Shown here piece by piece: positions 53,236-62,807 of a stretch of 64,000 nt of DNA (the stretch's first letter is position 1; each line of letters starts with the position of its first letter). A model generated the notes under the pieces. It did not search any database. It was not told the DNA's origin and saw only the letters and a list, made by a program, of their open reading frames with translations. The position numbers and the translations under genes were made by a program. The stretch comes from Mycobacterium paraense (GTDB taxonomy: Bacteria; Actinomycetota; Actinomycetes; Mycobacteriales; Mycobacteriaceae): the NCBI RefSeq assembly GCF_002101815.1, contig NZ_LQPM01000008.1, positions 62,001 through 126,000 on the forward strand, written 5' to 3'.

Positions 53236-54443
53236 GCTTTTCGTACGATCCGTTCGACGCGCAGGTGATGGCAAATCCGTTGCCCTACTACCGGATCCTG
53301 CGCGACCAGCACCCGGCGTACTACATGCCGCAGTGGGACACCTTCGCGCTGTCCCGCTTCGACGACATCTGGCGGGTCCTGGAGGTCAACGACGGCACGT
53401 TCGTGGCGTCGGAAGGGACCCTGCCCGCGGCGGCCGTACTGGCCAAGCACAACACCGGACCGGTCGACGACCCGCCGCTGCACCCGCTGCCGTTCCACGC
53501 CGTGTTCGACGCGGACCTCTACGGCCAGATCCGTCGCGCGCATTCGGCGCCGCTGCGGCCCCGGGCCGTCGCGGGGCTGGAGGACAGGATTCGCGCGCTG
53601 GCCAACGAACGCCTCGACGAGCTGCTGCCGCGCGGCTCGTTCGACCTGACCCAGGACTACGGCGGCATCGTGGTCGCGTCGATCGTCTGCGAATTGCTCG
53701 GCATACCAACCGATCTCGCACCGCAGGTGCTGGCCGCCGTGAACGCCGGCAGCCTCGCGGAGCCCGGGGTGGGCGTGGACACCGCCGAGGCGCGGCCCAA
53801 CTACATGGAGTTCCTGGTGCCCGCGGTGCAGCGCCGCCGCACCGACGCTTCCGGTGATCCGCTCGGCGTCGTCGACGGACTGCTCGGCTACCGCCTGCCC
53901 GACGGCAGCGAGCTCGACGACATCGAGGTCGCCATGCAGATGCTCTGCATCTTCATCGGCGGGACCGAAACGGTACCCAAGATCGTCGCCCACGGCCTGT
54001 GGGAGCTCAGCCAGCGGCCCGAGCAGCTGGCCGCCGTGCGCGCCGACCCCGACAACAACGTGCCGGTCGCGCGCGAGGAGATGATCCGGTTCTGCGCCCC
54101 GGCGCAGTGGTTCGCCCGAACCGCGCGCAAACCCTTCACCATTCACGGCCAGACGATCCGGCCGGGCCAGCGCGTCATCACGCTGCTGGCCTCCGCCAAT
54201 CGCGACGAACGAGAATACCCACAGCCCGATGAGTTCATCTGGAACCGGCCCATCCGTCGCTCGCTGGCCTTCGGCCGCGGACAGCACTTCTGCATCGGCT
54301 ACCACCTCGCCCGGCTGGAAGTCGCTGTGCTGCTGGCCGAATGGCTTCGCCGGGTGCCCGACTACACGATCCACGGCGACGCCGCCGCCCGCCTGCCGTC
54401 CAGCTTCCAGTGGGGATACAACAAGATCCCGGTGGAGGTCTGA
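53232..54443 (+). CDS. Cytochrome P450
   Basis: A 403-residue bacterial class I P450. FGRGQHFCIG gives Cys354 as heme ligand; IFIGGTETVP is the I-helix, with GGTET in place of the usual AGxxT; EEMIR holds the ExxR pair. It needs a ferredoxin and reductase, and none is in the cluster. In the island it is likely to perform the first hydroxylation. GTG start overlapping the previous stop; the ADH gene begins one base after its stop. Confidence 0.93.
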   Translation: MSFSYDPFDAQVMANPLPYYRILRDQHPAYYMPQWDTFALSRFDDIWRVLEVNDGTFVASEGTLPAAAVLAKHNTGPVDDPPLHPLPFHAVFDADLYGQIRRAHSAPLRPRAVAGLEDRIRALANERLDELLPRGSFDLTQDYGGIVVASIVCELLGIPTDLAPQVLAAVNAGSLAEPGVGVDTAEARPNYMEFLVPAVQRRRTDASGDPLGVVDGLLGYRLPDGSELDDIEVAMQMLCIFIGGTETVPKIVAHGLWELSQRPEQLAAVRADPDNNVPVAREEMIRFCAPAQWFARTARKPFTIHGQTIRPGQRVITLLASANRDEREYPQPDEFIWNRPIRRSLAFGRGQHFCIGYHLARLEVAVLLAEWLRRVPDYTIHGDAAARLPSSFQWGYNKIPVEV

Positions 54444-54444
54444 C

Positions 54445-55413
54445 GTGTGGTCCTACCGGATCGTCGCGCCGTACCTGTTCGAGCGGACGTCGATCCCCGA
54501 CAACACGGTCGAGCACCTGACCGACGGGCAAGTGCTGCTGCAGTTTTCGGCCGCCGGCGTGTGCGGCAGCGACCTGCCGGCCTTCCGCGGCAACCGAGGC
54601 CGGCTCCCGGGCGACGACGGACGCAGCGCCGCCGAGAAGGACGGCTTCCCGATCCACGAGGTGGCCGGCGAAGTCATCGCCAGCCGGCACCCCGACCACC
54701 GCGCCGGCGATCGCGTGGTCGGCTGGGCGTCCCGGTTCGACGGCCTGATGGAACGTGTGATCAGCGACGGCAACATGCTGACGCCGTACGACCCCGCGCT
54801 GAGCGCGGCGGAGGCGGTCGGCCTGCAGCCGCTGGCCTGCGTCCTGTACGCGTGCGAGCAGCTGCCGGACCTGTCCGGGCGGCACGTCGCGATCATCGGC
54901 CAGGGCTCGATCGGGCTGCTGTTCTCCTATGTCGCCAAGGCGGCCGGCGCCCGGCGCGTCACCGGGGTCGATCCCGTCGACCGCAGCGGCCACGCAACGG
55001 CTTTCGGGGTCGACGACCCGGTGCGGGCCACCAGCGACCGCTGGGTGAGCCAACTGGCCCCCGGCGACCGCGCCGACGTCGTCATCGAGGCGGTGGGGCA
55101 CCAGGTGGCGACCCTGGGACACGCCATCGAGGCCGCCGCACCCGGCGCCACCGTCTTTTACTTCGGCGTGGCCGACGACGAGGCCTACCCGATTAACATG
55201 CGTCTGATGCTGCGCAACAACCTGACGCTGAAATCCGGTGTCACCCAGGAACGGCGACGCGTCCTGGACCTCGCCGCCAAGTTCGCCGACGAGCACCCCG
55301 GGCTGCTCCGCACCTATCTGACGCACACCTTTGGTGTCGACGACGTGCAGGCCGCATTCGACCTGGCCTGCCGGCCAGACCCCGACCGCATCAAGATCGC
55401 GATCGCGGGATGA
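54445..55413 (+). CDS. Medium-chain (zinc-type) alcohol dehydrogenase
   Basis: A 322-residue MDR protein: AAGVCGSD and HEVAGEV supply the zinc-site Cys, His and Glu, and VAIIGQGSIGLLFSYVAKAAGARRVTGVD is the cofactor domain. The four-cysteine structural zinc loop is absent, as in sorbitol-dehydrogenase-like members. It may oxidise the alcohol made by the P450. It starts with GTG one base after the P450 stop and overlaps the aldolase gene by four bases. Confidence 0.87.
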   Translation: MWSYRIVAPYLFERTSIPDNTVEHLTDGQVLLQFSAAGVCGSDLPAFRGNRGRLPGDDGRSAAEKDGFPIHEVAGEVIASRHPDHRAGDRVVGWASRFDGLMERVISDGNMLTPYDPALSAAEAVGLQPLACVLYACEQLPDLSGRHVAIIGQGSIGLLFSYVAKAAGARRVTGVDPVDRSGHATAFGVDDPVRATSDRWVSQLAPGDRADVVIEAVGHQVATLGHAIEAAAPGATVFYFGVADDEAYPINMRLMLRNNLTLKSGVTQERRRVLDLAAKFADEHPGLLRTYLTHTFGVDDVQAAFDLACRPDPDRIKIAIAG

Positions 55414-56150
55414 GTGGCTTCGATCGCAACAACCCGGGCCCGATATGGGGCGGCTGGATCACCGGGCCGACGGAGCTCGCGCCGGAGGAATTCGCCCGGG
55501 CCGGTTACGACTACGTGGGTTTCGACGCCCAGCACGGCTACCTCGACGACGCCGACATCGCGCGCATGCTGCGCCGCATCGAGCACGTCCCGATCGGCAC
55601 CGTGGTGCGGCTGCCCAACGCCGACGCGGCGCCGATCGGGCGGGTGCTGGACGCCGGCGCCGACGCCGTCGTCATCGCGATGATCGAGTCGGCGGATCAG
55701 GCCGCCGCCGCGGTGGCGGCCACCCGCCACCAGCCCCGGGGAATCCGCAGCTTCGGCCCGCTGCGTGCCAGCCTCGGCCACGACGCCGCCGCCCTGGAAT
55801 CCCGCGTCAGCGTGTTCGCGATGATCGAGACGGCCGCGGCGCTGTCGGGCCTCAGCGAGATCTGCGCCGTCGAGGGCCTGGCCGGCCTGTATGTCGGGCC
55901 CGCCGATCTGGCCCTGTCGATGGGCGTGGATGTCGTTGGCGCAACCCAGCATCCGGCGATCATCGACGCCATCGCCCGCATCCACGCCGCCGCCACCACC
56001 GCGGGTCTGCTCACCGGCGTTCACGCGGGAAACGGCACGACGGGCCGCACGATGGCGAAGCTCGGATTCCGGATGATCACCCTGGCGGCCGAATCGCAGG
56101 CGCTGCGGCGCGGGGCCGCCGAGCATCTCCGCGAGGCGACCGGACAATGA
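55410..56150 (+). CDS. HpcH/HpaI-family aldolase
   Basis: A 246-residue TIM-barrel class II aldolase. FDAQHGYLDD holds the catalytic His, AMIETAAALSG the metal-binding Glu, and VGPADLALSMG the metal-binding Asp. The family splits 2-keto-3-deoxy acids or 4-hydroxy-2-oxo acids into pyruvate and an aldehyde, as in aromatic meta-cleavage and hydroxy-phenylacetate breakdown. It overlaps both neighbours by four bases. Confidence 0.9.
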   Translation: MSGFDRNNPGPIWGGWITGPTELAPEEFARAGYDYVGFDAQHGYLDDADIARMLRRIEHVPIGTVVRLPNADAAPIGRVLDAGADAVVIAMIESADQAAAAVAATRHQPRGIRSFGPLRASLGHDAAALESRVSVFAMIETAAALSGLSEICAVEGLAGLYVGPADLALSMGVDVVGATQHPAIIDAIARIHAAATTAGLLTGVHAGNGTTGRTMAKLGFRMITLAAESQALRRGAAEHLREATGQ

Positions 56151-56545
56151 CCGACGAGCACACCGCGATCCGCGAGGTGATCGCCGCCTACGCGCTGGCC
56201 CTCGACGCCGGGGACATCGACCAGTGCGTGGCGCTGTTCCTCCCCGACGCCGAGTTCCTGGTCTACGGCCGGACTTTCGCGGGCCACGACGGCATCGCCC
56301 AGATGTTCCGGGACGCGCCGCGCGGGTTGCACCACACCGGAGTGTCGCGGATCGACGTCCGCGGCGACACCGCCACGGCCCGGTCGCAGGTGCTGTTCGT
56401 CAGGTCCGGTGACCTGCACCTGCGACCCGCCCTCTACGACGACGAGCTGGCGCTCACCGACGGGCGGTGGCGCTTTCGGCGCCGGCGGTGCCAGTTCGTC
56501 ACCAGCCGCGGCCTGTCCGACACCCCCGAGGTCACGTCGTCATGA
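56147..56545 (+). CDS. SnoaL-like protein (hydroxylating-dioxygenase small subunit-like fold)
   Basis: A 132-residue NTF2-fold protein: REVIAAYALALDAGDIDQCVALFLPDAEFLVYGRTFAGHDGIAQMFRDAP, with a DAGD turn and an aromatic pocket typical of SnoaL_4 proteins. These can be isomerases, dehydratases or structural partners. No enzyme function can be assigned. Four-base overlaps on both sides tie it to the operon. Confidence 0.8.
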   Translation: MTDEHTAIREVIAAYALALDAGDIDQCVALFLPDAEFLVYGRTFAGHDGIAQMFRDAPRGLHHTGVSRIDVRGDTATARSQVLFVRSGDLHLRPALYDDELALTDGRWRFRRRRCQFVTSRGLSDTPEVTSS

Positions 56546-57270
56546 ACCAACGCGTCGCGCTGGTGACCGGCGCCGCCGGCGGGCAGGGCTGGGCCATCGC
56601 CAAGCGGCTGCACGCGGACGGCTATTCGGTGGCCGCCTGCGACCGGCGCGCCGCCGAACTCGCCGCCGCGGTCGACGAACTCGGTGACGACGGCATGATC
56701 GGGATCGAGCTCGACGTCACCTCCCAGCCACAGTGGGAGGCGGCGGTCCGCGCGGTGGTCGAGCGCTTCGGCGGGCTGAGCGCGCTGGTCAACAACGCCG
56801 GCGTCCTGCACCGCGCCGCGCTGGCCGACGAGACCGCCGAGGGCTTCGAAAGCTCCTGGCGGGTCAACTGTTTCGGCGCGTTCCTCGGGATCCAAACGGT
56901 GCTGCCGCAGCTGCGCGCCGCCACGAACGCGGCCGTCGTCAACATCTGCAGCACCGGCGCCATCCGCCCCTTCCCGCGGCACAGCGCCTACGGTTCCGCC
57001 AAGTGGGCGCTGCGGGGCCTGACCCAGAACGCAGCCGCCGAACTCGCCCCGCTCGGCATCCGGGTCAACGCGGTGTTCCCGGGGCCCATCGCGACCCCGA
57101 TGCTCGACGACGCCACCCAGCTGAGGCTCGCCGCGTCGTCGGCGTTCGGGCGGATCGGGCAACCGGGCGAGATCGCGGACGCGGTCGCATTTCTCGTCTC
57201 CGATGCGGCCTCGTTCATCACCGGCTCGGAGCTGGTCGTCGACGGTGGCCAATGCCTGCAGATCCGATGA
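56542..57270 (+). CDS. Short-chain dehydrogenase/reductase
   Basis: A 242-residue classical SDR: TGAAGGQG (9-16), NNAG (84-87), Ser137, Tyr150 and Lys154. It should interconvert an alcohol and a ketone. In the island it may deliver the ketone for the Baeyer-Villiger-type enzyme encoded next, whose start overlaps its stop by four bases. Its C-terminus [10 protein letters not shown] is usual for the family. Confidence 0.92.
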   Translation: MNQRVALVTGAAGGQGWAIAKRLHADGYSVAACDRRAAELAAAVDELGDDGMIGIELDVTSQPQWEAAVRAVVERFGGLSALVNNAGVLHRAALADETAEGFESSWRVNCFGAFLGIQTVLPQLRAATNAAVVNICSTGAIRPFPRHSAYGSAKWALRGLTQNAAAELAPLGIRVNAVFPGPIATPMLDDATQLRLAASSAFGRIGQPGEIADAVAFLVSDAASFITGSELVVDGGQCLQIR

Positions 57271-58742
57271 GCCCGGGCCTGTCCGTCGGCATCATCGGTG
57301 CCGGACCGGGCGGCCTGGCGCTGGGGATCCTGCTCGCGCGGGCCGGCTTTCGTGACTTCACCATCTTCGACCGCGAGGACGACGTCGGCGGCACGTGGCG
57401 GATCAACACCTATCCGGGCCTGGCCTGCGACGTCAAGTCTCACCTGTACTCGTATTCGTTCGACCTGAACGCGCACTGGTCGCGGCTGTGGTCCGCGCAG
57501 CCCGAGATCCTCGAATACTTCGAGAGGTGCGCCGACAAGCACGGCCTGCGGCCACACCTGAAGCTGCGCACCGAAATCCGCTCCGCGCGTTGGGAAGAGG
57601 ATGCCCAGCGTTGGTGCCTGACCACCGCGGACGGCCAACGCCACCGCTTCAACATCGTGGTCTCCGCCGTCGGCCTGTTCACCCGGCCGCTCCTCCCGGA
57701 CCTGGTGGAGGAGGAGCCGTTCACCGGAACGGTGATGCACTCGTCGCGGTGGGATCACTCCGTCCCGCTCGAGGGCGCGCGGATCGCCGTGCTGGGCACC
57801 GGATCGACGGCCTCGCAGCTGGTGCCGGAACTGACCAAGGTGGCCGCCAAGGTGTACTCCGTGCAACGGTCGCCGACCTGGATACTGCCCAAGCCCGACC
57901 GGCATTACACGCGCCGGGAGCGCTGGATCTTCGCGCACGTTCCGTTCGCCAAGAAGCTGTACCGGACCCGGCTGTGGCTGCGCAGCGAGGCCAACATTTC
58001 GGTGATCGAGCACGGCAGCGAAAAGACCAAGGACTTCACCGCGCTCGCGCTCGGCCTGCTCGAGCGGACCGTCGCCGACGCGGAATTGCGCCGGAAGCTG
58101 ACCCCGAACCATCCGATGGGCTGCAAGCGCCTGGTCTTCTCCTCGGACTTCCTGCCCGCCCTGACCCGGCCCAACGTCGAGGTGCTGGACAGCCCGGCCC
58201 GCTGCCTGCGCGCGCGCAGCCTGGTCACCGAGGACGGCACCGAACGCGATGTCGACGTCGTGGTGTGCGCCACCGGTTACGCCGCCGCCGATTACCTGGG
58301 TGAGCTGGACGTGTGCGGCGAGCGCGGCGTGACGCTGCGGGAGGTGTGGCGCGACGGGGCGCACGCGTATTTCGGCATGGCCGTTCCCGGCTTCCCGAAC
58401 TTCTTCATGCTGTACGGGCCGAACACCAACGTCGGCTCCAACAGCGTGATCTTCATGCTGGAGGCCCAGGCCCGCTACATCGTGCGGGCGCTGAAATACC
58501 TGCGGCGCAAGAACAAAAGGTACATCGCGGTGCGGCCGGCCGCGCTGGGCGACTTCATGGCCAAGGTCGACCGGTGGATGGTCGGCACGGTGTGGACCAC
58601 CCAGTGCAGCAACTACTTCCGCGCCGCCAACGGGCGCGTGGTGACCCAGTGGCCGCGCAGCGCGCGTACGTTCTGGGGGATGACGCGCAGATTCAAGCCC
58701 GCCGACTTCAGCTTCCGGGCCGAGGGCGCGGGCCCTCGATGA
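57267..58742 (+). CDS. Flavin-containing Baeyer-Villiger-type monooxygenase
   Basis: A 491-residue two-Rossmann flavoprotein. GAGPGG (11-16) binds FAD, GTGSTA (177-182) binds NADPH, and the Baeyer-Villiger fingerprint FxGxxxHxxxW is present as [11 protein letters not shown] (152-162), with Asp in the last place, as in some members. It inserts oxygen next to a ketone, giving an ester or lactone. The ATG at 57267 overlaps the SDR stop; an ATG at 57252 is possible. The esterase gene follows with a four-base overlap and would hydrolyse the product. Confidence 0.92.
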   Translation: MSPGLSVGIIGAGPGGLALGILLARAGFRDFTIFDREDDVGGTWRINTYPGLACDVKSHLYSYSFDLNAHWSRLWSAQPEILEYFERCADKHGLRPHLKLRTEIRSARWEEDAQRWCLTTADGQRHRFNIVVSAVGLFTRPLLPDLVEEEPFTGTVMHSSRWDHSVPLEGARIAVLGTGSTASQLVPELTKVAAKVYSVQRSPTWILPKPDRHYTRRERWIFAHVPFAKKLYRTRLWLRSEANISVIEHGSEKTKDFTALALGLLERTVADAELRRKLTPNHPMGCKRLVFSSDFLPALTRPNVEVLDSPARCLRARSLVTEDGTERDVDVVVCATGYAAADYLGELDVCGERGVTLREVWRDGAHAYFGMAVPGFPNFFMLYGPNTNVGSNSVIFMLEAQARYIVRALKYLRRKNKRYIAVRPAALGDFMAKVDRWMVGTVWTTQCSNYFRAANGRVVTQWPRSARTFWGMTRRFKPADFSFRAEGAGPR

Positions 58743-59680
58743 CCGAGCTGGACGGGTTCGGGCGCCTGCATCCCGCGCTGCGAGCCGTCGCGACGACGCG
58801 AACCGACTTCTCGCCGGAGGCGATCCGGCTCATGCGCGAACCGTTCAACGAGCGCCGCCGGGCGGCCGCCGAACAGACCGACGCCCAGGGCGTCCGGATC
58901 GTCGACGACACCGTGGCGGCCGGGTCCGGCGCCGTCGCCGTGCGGATCTACCACGGCGCGCCGGAGAGTCCGGCCCCCGTTCTGGTGTACTGCCACGCCG
59001 GGGGGTTCGCGCTCGGCAACCTCGACACCGATCACCGGCAGTGCGTGGAACTCGCGCGCCGGGGCCGCTGCACGGTGGTCTCGGTCGACTACCGGCTGGC
59101 GCCCGAGCACCCGTTTCCCGCGGCTCTCGACGACGCGGTCGCCGTGTTGCGCTGGGTGGCGGCCAACGCGGCGGAACTGGGCGTCGACCCGGCGCGCCTG
59201 GCCGTCGGGGGCAGCAGCGCCGGGGCCGCCCTGGCCGCGTGCCTGGCGCACGGCGCCGCCGACGGCTCGCTGCCGGCGGTGGCGTTCCAGCTGCTGCACC
59301 AGCCGGTGCTGGACGATCGAGAGACCGCGTCGAAGGCCGAGTTCTGCGCCAGCCCGGCCTTCGACGGCGAGGCGGCCGAGCAGATGTGGCGGTACTACCT
59401 CGGCCCCGACAGCGGGGTCGCGCCCGCGGCCGTGCCCGCCCGTCGGGGCGAATTCGGCGGTCTGCCACCGGCTTTGATCACCTGCGCGGAGATAGACCCG
59501 TTCCGCGACGAGGCGGTCGACTACGCGGTGGCGCTGCTGCGCGCCGGGGTCTCCGCCGAACTGCACGTGTTTCCGCGCGCCTGCCACGGGTTCGATTCGC
59601 TGCTGCCCGACTGGTCCGATTCCCAGCGGCTGTTCACCCTGCAGGGCGACGCCTTGGCGAGGGCCTTCGGCTCTCGTTGA
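58739..59680 (+). CDS. HSL-type alpha/beta hydrolase (esterase/lipase family IV)
   Basis: A 313-residue hydrolase of the hormone-sensitive-lipase group. The oxyanion motif is HAGG (86-89, HGGG in most), nucleophile Ser160 lies in GSSAG, the acid in EIDPFRDE and the base in ACHGFD. It hydrolyses medium or short esters. Its place after the Baeyer-Villiger-type gene fits cleavage of the resulting ester or lactone. Confidence 0.92.
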   Translation: MTELDGFGRLHPALRAVATTRTDFSPEAIRLMREPFNERRRAAAEQTDAQGVRIVDDTVAAGSGAVAVRIYHGAPESPAPVLVYCHAGGFALGNLDTDHRQCVELARRGRCTVVSVDYRLAPEHPFPAALDDAVAVLRWVAANAAELGVDPARLAVGGSSAGAALAACLAHGAADGSLPAVAFQLLHQPVLDDRETASKAEFCASPAFDGEAAEQMWRYYLGPDSGVAPAAVPARRGEFGGLPPALITCAEIDPFRDEAVDYAVALLRAGVSAELHVFPRACHGFDSLLPDWSDSQRLFTLQGDALARAFGSR

Positions 59681-59700
59681 ACGCCCGAGATAATGGCGCC

Positions 59701-61008
<1,308 letters not shown>

Positions 61009-61011
61009 AGC

Positions 61012-61467
61012 ATGAGCTCAACTCCGTCGGACGACCTGACCAGCGCCGACTTCCCGGTGCTGTGGCCGGTGGGCACGCGCTGGGCCGACAACGACATGTT
61101 CGGCCACCTCAACAACGCGGTCTACTACCAGCTGTTCGACACCGCGATCAACGGGTGGATCAATACGACCACCGGGCTCGACCCGCTACGCACGCCCGCG
61201 CTCGGCATCGTCGCCGAATCCGGCTGCCGCTACTTCTCCGAGCTGCATTTCCCGCAAGCCCTCACGGTCGGACTCGCGGTGACGCGCCTGGGCCGCAGCA
61301 GCGTCACCTACCGGCTCGGCGTCTTTCGCGGCGGCGACGCCGAACCTCGACCGACCACCGCGCTCGGGCACTGGGTGCACGTCTACGTCGACCGGACCAG
61401 CCGCAAACCGGTGCCGATCCCGGACGCCATCCGCGCGCTGCTGGCCACGGCCTGCGTGGACCGCTGA
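61012..61467 (+). CDS. Hot-dog acyl-CoA thioesterase (Rv0163 equivalent)
   Basis: A 151-residue single hot-dog protein of the 4-hydroxybenzoyl-CoA thioesterase/YbgC type, the same length as Rv0163. VGTRWADNDMFGHLNNAVYYQLFDTAINGW is the signature with the conserved Asp and His. It hydrolyses acyl-CoA in the cytosol. It lies three bases after the alcohol dehydrogenase gene, so the conserved Rv0163 equivalent is now the last gene of the island operon. Confidence 0.9.
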   Translation: MSSTPSDDLTSADFPVLWPVGTRWADNDMFGHLNNAVYYQLFDTAINGWINTTTGLDPLRTPALGIVAESGCRYFSELHFPQALTVGLAVTRLGRSSVTYRLGVFRGGDAEPRPTTALGHWVHVYVDRTSRKPVPIPDAIRALLATACVDR

Positions 61468-61527
61468 GCCCGAAAAGCGCTCGGGGCGGCCGATTTCGGC
61501 ACGCGCGCGCCCCGCTATGCTTCGCCA

Positions 61528-61968
61528 ATGCCAGTTCTGAGCAAGACCGTCGAGGTCAGCGCCAACGCCGCGTCGATCATGGGGATCGTCGCCGACTTCG
61601 AGCGCTATCCGGAATGGAACGAGGAGATCAAGGGCCTGTGGGTGCTCGCCCGCTACGACGACGGGCGCCCCAGCCAGGTCCGGCTGGATGCCGATTACCA
61701 GGGCATGCAGGCCACGTTCATCCAGGCGGTCTACTACCCGGGGGAAAACCAGATCCAGACGGTCCTGCAGCAGGGCGACCTGTTCTCCAAGCAGGAGCAG
61801 CTGTTCAGCGTCGTGGAAACCGGGGCGGCCAGCCTGCTGACGGTGGACATGGACGTCGAGACCACCCTGCCGGTGCCCGCGCCGATGGTGAAGTCGCTCG
61901 CCGGCAACGTGCTCGACCACCTCGCGGAGAACCTGAAGCAGCGCGCCGAGCAGCTCGGCGCCGGCTAG
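61528..61968 (+). CDS. SRPBCC-family protein TB18.5-like (Rv0164 equivalent)
   Basis: A 146-residue SRPBCC protein: SKTVEVSANAASIMGIVADFERYPEWNEEIKG and a C-terminal helix MVKSLAGNVLDHLAENLKQRAEQL. Rv0164 (TB18.5, 161 residues) is the syntenic protein; it is a known T-cell antigen with an unknown ligand. It begins 60 bases after the Rv0163 equivalent. The stop interlocks with that of mce1R. Confidence 0.9.
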   Translation: MPVLSKTVEVSANAASIMGIVADFERYPEWNEEIKGLWVLARYDDGRPSQVRLDADYQGMQATFIQAVYYPGENQIQTVLQQGDLFSKQEQLFSVVETGAASLLTVDMDVETTLPVPAPMVKSLAGNVLDHLAENLKQRAEQLGAG

Positions 61969-62669
61969 TCACCGGCCCCTTCGAAGATTCCGCTGCGGTC
62001 CAGCATTTCGTTCAGGCGGTTCGCCGCGTCGGTGAACTGCCAGACGGTGTGCTCGATGACCGCGGCGGCGTCATGCCGGCGCAGCGCGGCCACCAACTGC
62101 CGGTGGTTTTCGACCGCGTCCGTCCCCCATTTCGGATCCGCGGCATAGACGAGCACCGGCATGTAGCGCGCGGCGTTGAGCAGGAACCACGCCAACTTGA
62201 TCCGGCCGCTGGCCTGGTTGAAGACGCGGTGGAAGGCGAACTCGATGCCCGCGATGGTCTCGGCATCGCTGGAGCCGACGGCGGCTTCGAGCGCGTTGTT
62301 GATGCGCTCCAGCTCGTCGATCTCGGCGTCGGTGATGTGGTCGGTGGCCGCGGCGGCCAGCTCCGTGGCGATCGTCGCCTGCAGCCAGAAGATGTCCTGG
62401 ATGTCCTGGCGGCTCAGCGGCAGCACCACGTGACCGCGGTGCGGCTCCAGCTGCACCATGCCCTCGCCGCGCAGCTTCAGCAGCGCCTCGCGCACCGGCG
62501 TGACGCTGACCCCGAGCTCGGCGGCGGTCTCGTCGAGCCGGATGAAGGTGCCGGGGCGCAGCGCCCCCGACATGATCGCCGCCCGCAGGTGGCCCGCGAC
62601 CTCGTCGGAGAGCTGCGCCCGACGCAGTGGGCGCCGGGCCCTCGGCTGCATAGATGTCGGTGCGTTCAC
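61965..62669 (-). CDS. mce1R: GntR/FadR-family repressor Mce1R
   Basis: A 234-residue regulator with an N-terminal winged helix (LSDEVAGHLRAAIMSGALRPGTFIRLDETAAELGVSVTPVREALLKLRGEGMV) and a C-terminal all-helical FCD domain. The sequence closely follows M. tuberculosis Mce1R (Rv0165c), which represses the mce1 operon from fadD5 on. The GTG at 62669 or the ATG at 62651 may be the start; a longer frame to 62747 would cover the probable operator and is unlikely. Confidence 0.93.
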   Translation of the reverse strand: MNAPTSMQPRARRPLRRAQLSDEVAGHLRAAIMSGALRPGTFIRLDETAAELGVSVTPVREALLKLRGEGMVQLEPHRGHVVLPLSRQDIQDIFWLQATIATELAAAATDHITDAEIDELERINNALEAAVGSSDAETIAGIEFAFHRVFNQASGRIKLAWFLLNAARYMPVLVYAADPKWGTDAVENHRQLVAALRRHDAAAVIEHTVWQFTDAANRLNEMLDRSGIFEGAGD

Positions 62670-62725
62670 GCGGACTGCCAGGGGTTTCGCCGGGTTGGCG
62701 GGTCTTGTCTTTGCGGCACTAAAGC

Positions 62726-62751
62726 CATAGTGTGACCCACACAACACTATG
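62726..62751. promoter_or_regulatory. Nested palindrome, probable Mce1R operator
   Basis: CATAGTGT (62726-62733) and ACACTATG (62744-62751) pair perfectly around ten bases; inside, GTGTG and CACAC (62730-62742) also pair. It lies 57 bases upstream of fadD5 and the same distance from mce1R, where Mce1R is expected to act. Confidence 0.65.
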
Positions 62752-62807
62752 TTTTATCAAATATCAACCTGGCGCAAGCGGTGCGAGAGGTGAAGGGGAG
62801 GCGGTAG

